Assembly: GCA_027365725.1 (NCBI GenBank)
Contig: DAHXMA010000025.1
Span: 90,611 to 128,413 of the forward strand
From: Microcaldota archaeon
Lineage (GTDB): Archaea > Micrarchaeota > Micrarchaeia > Micrarchaeales > CABMGC01
DNA: 37,803 bases
Direction of reading: 5' to 3'
The translations under genes and the position numbers were made by a program. Position 1 is the stretch's first letter. Each line of letters starts with the position of its first letter. Below are positions 32,317 to 37,803 of this stretch, in pieces. The notes beneath the pieces were generated by a model. That model saw nothing but the letters and a program-made list of their open reading frames with translations, made no database searches and had not been told where the DNA came from.

Positions 32317-33354
32317 ATGTACAGCACATACCTTACCATACTGATACCTGCGCTGATAGCGTTCATAGTTACAATAGCTGCAACCGAATTCATAATGCCC
32401 TATTTCATCGGCGCAGGCATAATAGCAGAGGACAGGAACAAGGAAAGGCCAAGGCGCATACCCAGCAGCGGCGGGCTTGCCGTTGCACTGGGCCTCATAG
32501 TAGGGATGCTCTCGTACACATTTGGCGGAAGCTTCATATTCGTGCCTGCGCTCAACGTATCCCGCCTGCTAGCAGTGGCCCTTTCAATAATGCTAATAGC
32601 CATGGTGGGGTTCATAGACGACATAAACGTGATGGCAAGGCGAGTGGCTTCAACCGGGATGAAGGACATACGCAAAGGGCTCAAGCAGTGGCAAAAGCCG
32701 CTGCTTACGCTTCTTGGCGCGCTGCCCCTCATGGCCATAAATGCCGGTGCAAGCAAGCTTGCCATACCATTTGTCGGAGTGGTCCAGCTCGGCATAATCT
32801 ATCCGCTTATAGTAATACCGCTGGAGGTGATATTCGTGTCCAACGCCTTCAACCTGCTTGGCGGCTTCGACGGCCTGCAGCCTGGCATGGGGCTTGCCGC
32901 AAGCCTTGGCCTTGTAATATATTCATTTTTCTACGGGAACTACATAGGCTTCCTGCTTTCCGCCCTTCTCTTCTCGGCGATACTTGCGTTCCTGCCATTC
33001 AACCTTTACCGCTCAAAGATTATCCCCGGGGACAGCTTCACTTACGCAGTAGGCGGCACCATAGTTGCGATAATGGTGATCGGTAACGCCGAGGCATTCG
33101 GCGCCATAATACTGATTCCCTGGATAATAGAATTCATACTGCACCTAAGGAAGGGATTCCAGGTAACCGACCTTGGAATAAGGCGCGCAGATGGCACTTT
33201 CAGGGCGCCTTATGGCAAGAAAATATACAGCCTCACGCACCTTATAATGAATTCATTTAGCGTGAGCGAAAGAAAGCTAAGTGCCTATCTTGTGGCATTC
33301 GAGGCCGCCTTCGTGGTCCTTGCGCTGCTTCTCAAGGTATTGGGCTTCCTGTAG
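32317..33354 (+). CDS. GPT-type UDP-GlcNAc:dolichyl-phosphate GlcNAc-1-phosphate transferase
   Basis: 345-residue polytopic membrane enzyme of the MraY/WecA/ALG7 superfamily, starting a lipid-linked oligosaccharide. Visible signatures are the RRIPSSGGLAVALGL entry motif, GFIDDINV (catalytic Asp pair), NAFNLLGGFDGLQPG (nucleotide and Mg binding), and PGDSFTYAVGG near the C-terminal catalytic loop. It is closest in style to the eukaryote-like archaeal AglH/ALG7 group. It probably feeds N-glycosylation; the SIMPL ectodomain encoded at 7906-8634 is rich in sequons. A TATA-like TTTTTATATGC at about 32285-32295 implies a leaderless mRNA. The 3' end overlaps the histone gene by 70 bases on the other strand. 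Confidence 0.88.
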   Translation: MYSTYLTILIPALIAFIVTIAATEFIMPYFIGAGIIAEDRNKERPRRIPSSGGLAVALGLIVGMLSYTFGGSFIFVPALNVSRLLAVALSIMLIAMVGFIDDINVMARRVASTGMKDIRKGLKQWQKPLLTLLGALPLMAINAGASKLAIPFVGVVQLGIIYPLIVIPLEVIFVSNAFNLLGGFDGLQPGMGLAASLGLVIYSFFYGNYIGFLLSALLFSAILAFLPFNLYRSKIIPGDSFTYAVGGTIVAIMVIGNAEAFGAIILIPWIIEFILHLRKGFQVTDLGIRRADGTFRAPYGKKIYSLTHLIMNSFSVSERKLSAYLVAFEAAFVVLALLLKVLGFL

Positions 33355-33578
33355 TAATCAGCATCGGAGTCGTTTGCAAGTATCACATCCGATGAGCGTA
33401 TAAGCTTCCTCCTTCCGGCATGGCCTGCGTATACCATTGCATTCTTGGCTATGGTACTTGCAAGCTTCTCTATCTCCTTCTCAAGCACCCTTACCGCGTC
33501 CTCAGTCACCTTTTCAGCTCCGGCCTCCTTTATGAACTGCTCCATGTCATACAGGCTAAAGGCCCTTTTTTCAACCAT
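33285..33578 (-). CDS. Archaeal histone with C-terminal extension
   Basis: 97 residues. Residues 1-68 form the histone fold: LYDMEQFIKEAGAEKVTEDA, then AVRVLEKEIEKLASTIAKNA, then YAGHAGRRKLIRSSDVILA, the last being the R-K-x-h-x-x-x-D-h DNA-contacting end. Typical archaeal histones stop at about this point. Here 25-30 more residues follow (NDSDADYYRKPNTLRSSART and more), Ser/Thr/Arg/Ala-rich and probably disordered. The extension is encoded antisense to the 3' end of the transferase gene. Wraps and compacts chromosomal DNA as a dimer or oligomer. Confidence 0.88.
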   Translation of the reverse strand: MVEKRAFSLYDMEQFIKEAGAEKVTEDAVRVLEKEIEKLASTIAKNAMVYAGHAGRRKLIRSSDVILANDSDADYYRKPNTLRSSARTTKAASNATR

Positions 33579-33665
33579 CTAATCCCCAGAATTCAAAAGC
33601 AATAGTGATTAAATAACAAGCTTTAAAAACCTGCCCGGGTCTTGGCGAATAGTGGCAGTTAGGCA

Positions 33666-34865
33666 TCAGCTCTTGTAGCGCAGCAAAGCGCCTATGCCCT
33701 TAAATCCCATGAGAAATTCCTTCCCGTAAGAGCTCTCGCTTGATACGAAAACAGTCTCAGCGCCTTTATTGTCCGCCATGCCTATAAGCTCCTCTATCAT
33801 GTCCTTGTCAGAGACGACCTCAAGCGTGCCTCCGTCCTCAAGGTGCTTTGCCTCAACGTGCCCCGAATGCTCCACCACCTTGAATACGGAATTGTCATAG
33901 TTGCATTTGTATGTTATCTCCCGTATCTCCACGCTGTCGTTTATTATAAGCGTCGAGGCCTGGTTTGCCTCAAGCGCCTTTTTCGTATCCTCGTATCCGT
34001 AGACCGCAAGGTTCTTTCGCACTATCTCCTGCATGAACCTCTCTATTACCCTCCTCTCCTTTACCGCCTCCTGCTCCTTGAGCAGGTCCGACGCCTTCTC
34101 AACAAGCTCGTGCAGCCCGAACTCGTCCGTGTATCCCGTATCGTAAACCCCAAGTATCTTTATCTGGTAGTTGAAAGAGTTCTGCTTTACAAGGCCCTCC
34201 TTGGTCGGCCCCGGCCCGCCTACTATTACCCCCTTTATCTTGAACTGGCTTGACTCAAACACAGAGTTCACTATCTCCGAGACCCTGCTGTGGTACTCCC
34301 CTATGCTCTCCTCTATCCCCCTCTCGTATCTCCTTGCAGACTGCCCGCCTTTCCTGACCTTGGCATGAACCATTGAGTTTAGCTTCTTTATCACCTGTAT
34401 GTGCGACCCCTTCAGCGTGGCTATCGTTGCTTCCCTGCCGTCAAGCACTACCAGGACATACGTATCCCTTGCGCCGACAATCTCCTCTATAGGGTCTAGC
34501 AGGAAAGTCGATTCGCACCTGTATATGTTCACCTTGAGCGGCATGGGCGGCTCCATGGAGAACAGCTCTATGTTTACCTTGCCCGGGTTGTCCGATACGT
34601 TGCCGCAGAATATGGCAAGCCCGTTCTTGGGCGTCTCCCTGTAAAGCCTAAGGTACTGCATTATCTTCTCAAGCGCGCTCTGCACGTTGTTCCTCACCGA
34701 CTTGGATTTTATGTTTGATGACTGGCTGTGCTCTTCGCGCAGCTTTGCAATCTCATCCGAGATCTGGTAGCCTGCAGGCACGTAAACGCTTATCAATTCA
34801 GTTCCATAGCCGCGTATAGACTTAAGCCTCTTTATCTCCCTAAGTATATTGTATTCATTCTTCAT
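33666..34865 (-). CDS. prf1: Peptide chain release factor aRF1
   Basis: Reads all three stop codons and releases the peptide. 399 residues with NIKS (51-54), the YxCxxxF motif (YRCESTF, 115-121) and GGQ (173-175, KGGQSARRYERG). The C-terminal domain binds aRF3/ABCE1 partners. The ATG follows TGGTG by four bases, ten bases after the SerRS gene, so the two are co-transcribed. If the organism uses UGA-associated +1 shifting (see sepF), this protein would set its efficiency. Confidence 0.96.
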   Translation of the reverse strand: MKNEYNILREIKRLKSIRGYGTELISVYVPAGYQISDEIAKLREEHSQSSNIKSKSVRNNVQSALEKIMQYLRLYRETPKNGLAIFCGNVSDNPGKVNIELFSMEPPMPLKVNIYRCESTFLLDPIEEIVGARDTYVLVVLDGREATIATLKGSHIQVIKKLNSMVHAKVRKGGQSARRYERGIEESIGEYHSRVSEIVNSVFESSQFKIKGVIVGGPGPTKEGLVKQNSFNYQIKILGVYDTGYTDEFGLHELVEKASDLLKEQEAVKERRVIERFMQEIVRKNLAVYGYEDTKKALEANQASTLIINDSVEIREITYKCNYDNSVFKVVEHSGHVEAKHLEDGGTLEVVSDKDMIEELIGMADNKGAETVFVSSESSYGKEFLMGFKGIGALLRYKS

Positions 34866-34875
34866 AAGGCACCAG

Positions 34876-36174
34876 CTACCCTATCCTTTCCTTCCCGATG
34901 TAAGGCACGAGCGCCTTAGGCACAGTTATTGACCCGTCGTCGCAAAGATAGTTCTCAACTATTGCCACAAGCGTCCTGTTCGTGGCTATCGCAGTAGAGT
35001 TAAGCGTATGCGCATACCTCCTCTCCCCTCCCTCGTCATACTTTATGTCAAGCCTCATAGCTTGCCAGTCAGTGCAGTTCGAGCAGGACACCATCTCCCT
35101 GTATGCTCCCTGGAACGGCATATGCACCTCCAGGTCGTACTTCTTTGCCGCAACTGTGCCTATGTCCCCGGTGCAGATGCTCACTATCCTGTACGGGAGT
35201 TCGAGCTTCCTGTAAAGCTCCTCTGCGTTCGCGATCAATTCGTCGAAGAACCGCCACGAGTCCTGCGCCGAAAACACGAACTGCTCAACCTTATAGAACT
35301 GGTGCACCCTGAATATGCCTTTTGTATCCTTGCCGTGCGCCCCCGCCTCCCTTCTAAAGCACGGGCTAAATCCGATGTACTTCTTCGGCAGGTCCTTTGC
35401 GGAGAAGGTCTGGCCCGCGTGCATTGCAGCTATTGGGTGCTCGGAAGTTCCTATCATGAACAGCCCCTCCTCCACGCGCTCATTGGCGTTTGCATTCCTG
35501 GCATCGTCAGACTCGCCCGCCTTGTAAAGCATCTCCTGAAAATCGCCAAGCGCAGTCACCCCGCGGTAGTACTCGCGCCTCATCATCATTGGCGGAGCTA
35601 TCAGCGTATATCCCTTTCCTGTAAGTTCCTTTATGGCAAAGGCTATAAGCGCCTGCTCCAGCAGCGCAAGCTCGCCCTTCATGTAGAAGAACCGCGATCC
35701 TGAAACGCGCGAAGCCTGCTCTATGTCGAGCAGTCCCAGCCTTGTCAGCGCCTCTTCGTGGCCCATGGCTGGTTTGTCGCTGCGCACCTTGCCGAATTTT
35801 CGTACCTCTATATTCTCCGAATCGTCCTTTCCATACTGCACAGATTCGTGCAGTATGTTAGGCATATTCCACAGGATATCGTCAATCCTTTCCGAGTATG
35901 CTCCCAGCCTTGCATCCATCTCGTCTATTCTGCCCTTTATCCTGGCGAGCTCGTCCACCCTGTCCTTTCCAATTTCCTTTCCTTCCTTCTTCATCTCGGA
36001 TATCTCCAGGCTTCCTGCATTGCGCAGCTTCCTAAGCTCCTGCGACTCCAAGCTTATCCTTTTCGATTCCTCGTCAAGCTTGAGCAGCTCATCTATCGGA
36101 TAATCGCTCTTTCTCAATGCAAGCGACTTCCTTATCTCTTCAAGATGCTCCTTAACGTATTTTGCAGTTATCAT
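34876..36174 (-). CDS. serS: Seryl-tRNA synthetase
   Basis: Class II synthetase of the common (bacterial/eukaryotic) type, not the rare methanogen type. 432 residues. The N-terminal long coiled coil that grips tRNA-Ser covers about 25-110. Motif 2 is SPCFRREAGAHGKDTKGIFR, and motif 3 is TLNSTAIATNRTLVAIVENY, usually ending G-x-x-R-T-L-x-A-x-x-E-N. Ser replaces Gly in the NG/S pair of motif 3. The promoter is probably the TATA element at 36209-36218, which also faces tRNA-Leu. aRF1 follows in the same operon. Confidence 0.95.
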   Translation of the reverse strand: MITAKYVKEHLEEIRKSLALRKSDYPIDELLKLDEESKRISLESQELRKLRNAGSLEISEMKKEGKEIGKDRVDELARIKGRIDEMDARLGAYSERIDDILWNMPNILHESVQYGKDDSENIEVRKFGKVRSDKPAMGHEEALTRLGLLDIEQASRVSGSRFFYMKGELALLEQALIAFAIKELTGKGYTLIAPPMMMRREYYRGVTALGDFQEMLYKAGESDDARNANANERVEEGLFMIGTSEHPIAAMHAGQTFSAKDLPKKYIGFSPCFRREAGAHGKDTKGIFRVHQFYKVEQFVFSAQDSWRFFDELIANAEELYRKLELPYRIVSICTGDIGTVAAKKYDLEVHMPFQGAYREMVSCSNCTDWQAMRLDIKYDEGGERRYAHTLNSTAIATNRTLVAIVENYLCDDGSITVPKALVPYIGKERIG

Positions 36175-36208
36175 AAAGATACAATAAAGGCTATTGTGCC
36201 GCTGCAGA

Positions 36209-36218
36209 TTTATATATG
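36209..36218. promoter_or_regulatory. TATA-box shared by tRNA-Leu (+) and serS (-)
   Basis: TTTATATATG lies 27-36 bases before the tRNA-Leu 5' end. Read on the other strand (CATATATAAA) it lies about 40 bases before the serS ATG. Confidence 0.5.
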
Positions 36219-36244
36219 TTGATTCGGGTTATATTCCTGTACCT

Positions 36245-36330
36245 GCAGGGGTGGCAGAGCCTGGCCAAATGCGACGGGCTTAGGACCCGTTTCCTTTGTG
36301 GATGCGAGAGTTCAAATCTCTCCCCCTGCA
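36245..36330 (+). tRNA. tRNA-Leu (anticodon UAG)
   Basis: Acceptor GCAGGGG pairs with CCCCTGC, followed by discriminator A. The anticodon stem is ACGGG/CCCGT with loop CTTAGGA, so the anticodon is TAG, reading CUA. The long variable arm (TTCCTTTGTGGATGC) marks a class II tRNA. The T-arm is GAGAGTTCAAATCTC. No intron and no encoded CCA. Confidence 0.95.
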
Positions 36331-36652
36331 AATCCAATTTGTAGCGACAAGTGGGGTTCTGAAATCCCGGCCCTGCCCGCAAATTCGACTGTTTTTCAGA
36401 ACTGCCGCATTTCATCAGCTCAGTGCGACCGAACAGATTCCAAAAACTCTGCATTTTTATGCTTAATTATTGTGCCATAATATCTGTGTTCTGATAAGTG
36501 CTATGTTTGAGCTGGGATTGGGCTAGGCTGGAGCTTTGGCTTGATGGCAGCTTGGAGATAGGGCTAAAATTGCGTTCCGTATATTCGAACCCAACTGCTT
36601 TAAATATGGGCCTTGAACAGCATTAGATTCAGGTAGTTTAATGGATTCTGTT
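36331..36652. other. Gene-poor stretch between tRNA-Leu and the island repeat
   Basis: No coding frame here looks real. Two short T-arm-like pieces are visible: GGGGTTCTGAAATCCC (about 36353-36368) on the plus strand and ATTCGAACCCA (36583-36593), which is GGGTTCGAAT on the minus strand. They may be relics of earlier tRNA-targeted insertions, but each is short enough to be chance. Confidence 0.3.
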
Positions 36653-36666
36653 TGGAGGCACAGGGA
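36653..36666 (+). repeat. Distal att-like repeat of the tRNA-Val 3' end
   Basis: TGGAGGCACAGGGA is identical to 37664-37677, the last 14 bases of the tRNA-Val gene (discriminator, acceptor and part of the T stem), in the same orientation. This is the arrangement left by integration at a tRNA 3' end. A partly matching inverted stretch (CCCTGT...CCTC) follows, so it can also fold as a hairpin. Confidence 0.65.
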
Positions 36667-36733
36667 TGTCACCTTAAATGCCCCTGTAAGACCTCGGTAT
36701 TTGCAGGTAAAAGCTGTTTTTAACGTCTGCTAG

Positions 36734-36743
36734 TATTTAATAT
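36734..36743 (+). promoter_or_regulatory. TATA-box of the island nucleotidyltransferase gene
   Basis: TATTTAATAT about 22-31 bases before ATG 36765, giving a leaderless transcript. Confidence 0.45.
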
Positions 36744-36764
36744 CTTATAATCCTATAATCCGTT

Positions 36765-37388
36765 ATGGAAATCACATTCTCCAAAAGCAACATAACACTT
36801 AATCAGAAAGAAATTACGACTTTAGATAAATTAGTCATCAAGTTCATCGATGCAATGGGCGACGTTGACTATGTAATAGTTAGTGGCTACATAGCAATCT
36901 TTTTCGGAAGGATAAGGGGTACAGAAGATATAGATATACTACTAAACAAAATGGACATAAGACAGGTCGAAGAACTACACGTAAGGCTTCTCAAAAGTGG
37001 ATTTGAACCTGTCAACAACGTAGAAAATGCTAAAGATGCATACGATCTACTTTCTGAGGGATCGTCACTGCGATATGCTGAGAAAGGAACTTGGGCACCT
37101 AACTTCGAGCTAAAGTTCGTCAAGAAGCCTCTTGATAGGAATACCATGGACAACAAGATTAAAGTTACATTTAACTATAAATACTCAATGTATATATCTC
37201 CAATAGAACTGCAAGTCGCATTCAAGCTGTGGCTAGGCAGCGACAAGGATTACGAAGATGCGCGATACATTTATAATATTTTTAAGGCATATATTGATGT
37301 CAAAAAACTAAATGGATTTATATCCGAACTTCACGTAAAGAAAGAAATCGTAAAGAAAGTATTGGGCGAATTAAATGAAACAAAATAG
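36765..37388 (+). CDS. Nucleotidyltransferase-fold protein (AbiEii/DUF6036-like)
   Basis: 207 residues. The polymerase-beta-like active-site pattern is visible: VIVSGYIAIFFGRIRGTEDI followed by DILL, with the Ser-Gly pair at 40-41 and Asp56/Asp58 (G-S/G ... R-x-T-x-D-I-D). A candidate third acid is Glu115 in FELKFV. The C-terminal half (IELQVAFKLWLGSDKDYEDA) matches the K-x-x-x-x-x-x-KD-x-x-D pattern of the type IV toxin AbiEii and related transferases, which can add nucleotides to tRNA ends. Its 3' end overlaps the next small gene by 14 bases. Location on an A/T-rich island next to tRNA-Val fits a defence or toxin role; this is inference. Confidence 0.65.
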   Translation: MEITFSKSNITLNQKEITTLDKLVIKFIDAMGDVDYVIVSGYIAIFFGRIRGTEDIDILLNKMDIRQVEELHVRLLKSGFEPVNNVENAKDAYDLLSEGSSLRYAEKGTWAPNFELKFVKKPLDRNTMDNKIKVTFNYKYSMYISPIELQVAFKLWLGSDKDYEDARYIYNIFKAYIDVKKLNGFISELHVKKEIVKKVLGELNETK

Positions 37389-37566
37389 CATTCTAACTGG
37401 CCTGAAGGAGGCAAAAGAGCTCAACCTTAGAAACAATTTGGAGTACATCGATGCATATTCCGATTATATAAAGAAGACGGACAACAAGACCTGGAGTAGA
37501 GGTCAGAAGAGATTTCTAGACATTTTGTACGCCAAAAAAAGAAGATCAAGGAAAATACAACTTTAA
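37375..37566 (+). CDS. Small basic protein overlapping the nucleotidyltransferase gene
   Basis: 63 residues, charged, mostly helical in pattern (LTGLKEAKELNLRNNLEYID), with a very basic C-terminus (KKRRSRKIQL). I do not recognise it. The 14-base overlap with the upstream gene suggests coupled translation, as in toxin-antitoxin pairs, so it is a candidate antitoxin or RNA-binding partner. It may also be a truncated larger gene, because it ends just before the tRNA-like relic. Confidence 0.45.
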   Translation: MKQNSILTGLKEAKELNLRNNLEYIDAYSDYIKKTDNKTWSRGQKRFLDILYAKKRRSRKIQL

Positions 37567-37583
37567 TTCCATTAAACTGAAAA

Positions 37584-37655
37584 GGTGGGGAATTGAACCC
37601 AACGATTTTTTCGAGGATATTAGTTTTTCTGCAAAAGCGTCTCTAGACGACAAAT
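37584..37655 (-). pseudogene. Degenerate tRNA-like fragment
   Basis: Contains GGGAATTGAACCCA (37588-37601), identical to the T-arm of tRNA-Val (37674-37687), and CTAGACGA (37643-37650), identical to its D-arm start (37720-37727). Both are in the right order and orientation, about nine bases further apart than in the intact gene. The anticodon arm and the acceptor pairing are lost. Confidence 0.5.
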
Positions 37656-37663
37656 TCTGGTAA

Positions 37664-37734
37664 TGGAGGCACAGGGAATTGAACCCAGGCCCGCGCCGTG
37701 TAAAGGCGCTATCCTACCACTAGACGATGCCTCC
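37664..37734 (-). tRNA. tRNA-Val (anticodon UAC)
   Basis: On the minus strand, GGAGGCA pairs with TGCCTCC, followed by discriminator A. The D-arm begins TCGTCTAGTGGTAGGA. The anticodon stem is GCGCC/GGCGC with loop TTTACAC, so the anticodon is TAC, reading GUA. The T-arm is CTGGGTTCAATTCCC followed by TG. No intron and no encoded CCA. Its last 14 bases are repeated at 36653-36666. Confidence 0.94.
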
Positions 37735-37743
37735 ATAATCCGC

Positions 37744-37803
37744 TTACTTAGAATGTCTCGCAAAGAATTTATTTATCCTGCCTATGGCTTCCTCAAGAAC
37801 GCT
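37744..37803 (-). CDS. C-terminal fragment of a gene entering from the right edge
   Basis: On the minus strand the window edge reads SVLEEAIGRINKFFARHSK and then TAA. The amphipathic, basic residue pattern looks like a real protein C-terminus, and the stop lies nine bases before tRNA-Val. The product cannot be named from 19 residues. Confidence 0.35.
   Translation of the reverse strand, partial: SVLEEAIGRINKFFARHSK

Larger units (their letters stand above)
36653..37677. mobile_element. Putative 1 kb island integrated at tRNA-Val, no integrase visible
   Basis: Bounded by 14-base direct repeats of the tRNA-Val 3' end. It contains a nucleotidyltransferase gene, an overlapping small basic ORF and a degenerate tRNA-like fragment. 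Base composition is visibly more A/T-rich than the surrounding genes. No recombinase is inside, so it is either a remnant or was moved by an enzyme acting in trans. Confidence 0.5.

Noticed and set aside
31995-33086. Open frame of 363 codons across the ychF/GPT divergent region
   Set aside because: It overlaps two well-supported genes, crosses their promoters and has a composition typical of an out-of-frame reading.
36353-36368. T-arm-like GGGGTTCTGAAATCCC after tRNA-Leu
   Set aside because: No acceptor, anticodon or D-arm around it; not enough for a tRNA or att-site call on its own.
1-37803. CRISPR array or cas genes
   Set aside because: No regularly spaced repeats of 20-40 bases and no Cas-like proteins were seen on either strand.

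Overview
This is an archaeal chromosome segment. Archaeal or archaeal/eukaryotic genes include an aRF1 release factor with NIKS, YxCxxxF and GGQ motifs, ribosomal protein S26e, a Sec61-beta-type translocon subunit, a histone, a Hel308 helicase, a GPT-type GlcNAc-1-phosphate transferase, a COG2522-type regulator and an AbrB-type regulator. Division is of the FtsZ/SepF type. Genes are tightly packed, many promoters have TATA boxes about 25 bases before a leaderless start, and internal operon genes use a Shine-Dalgarno site AGGTG exactly five bases before ATG, GTG or TTG. Gene content, compactness and several divergent small proteins suggest a DPANN/ARMAN-like (Micrarchaeota-type) genome; this placement is an inference.

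Layout. 1-3756: partial TrmJ-like methyltransferase, SepF with an N-terminal frame break, Hel308, and SpeD. 3875-7154: tRNA-Thr, EamA transporter, GH15-like hydrolase, ribulose-phosphate epimerase, BofA-like membrane protein. 7243-10823: histidine phosphatase, SIMPL protein, membrane phospholipase D-like protein, and a two-gene unit with a translation-factor-like pseudo-GTPase. 11002-18835: M1 aminopeptidase, Rad50, FtsZ, PolX. 18918-21823: MoxR ATPase plus VWA protein. 21828-25301: degenerate RpiB-fold protein/HTH regulator/glutamate dehydrogenase operon, and S26e plus a B-box membrane protein on the other strand. 25331-29347: NAD(P)HX dehydratase/HD hydrolase/ArgRS operon. 29413-33578: AbrB-winged-helix regulator, Sec61-beta, membrane protein, YchF GTPase, GPT, histone. 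33666-36330: aRF1, SerRS, tRNA-Leu. 36331-37803: a gene-poor stretch, a small A/T-rich island against tRNA-Val, tRNA-Val, and the tail of one more gene.

The most unusual observations are these. (1) sepF's conserved membrane-targeting N-terminus is separated from its body by a +1 shift at UUU-UGA-C. (2) The AbrB-like regulator appears to start at AUA, with a perfectly spaced AGGTG. (3) A roughly 1 kb island carries a nucleotidyltransferase gene overlapping a small basic ORF, and is flanked by a 14-base direct repeat of the tRNA-Val 3' end; no integrase is visible in it. (4) Two enzyme-fold proteins have lost their catalytic motifs: an EF1A-like protein without a P-loop and an RpiB-like protein without the CGTG motif.
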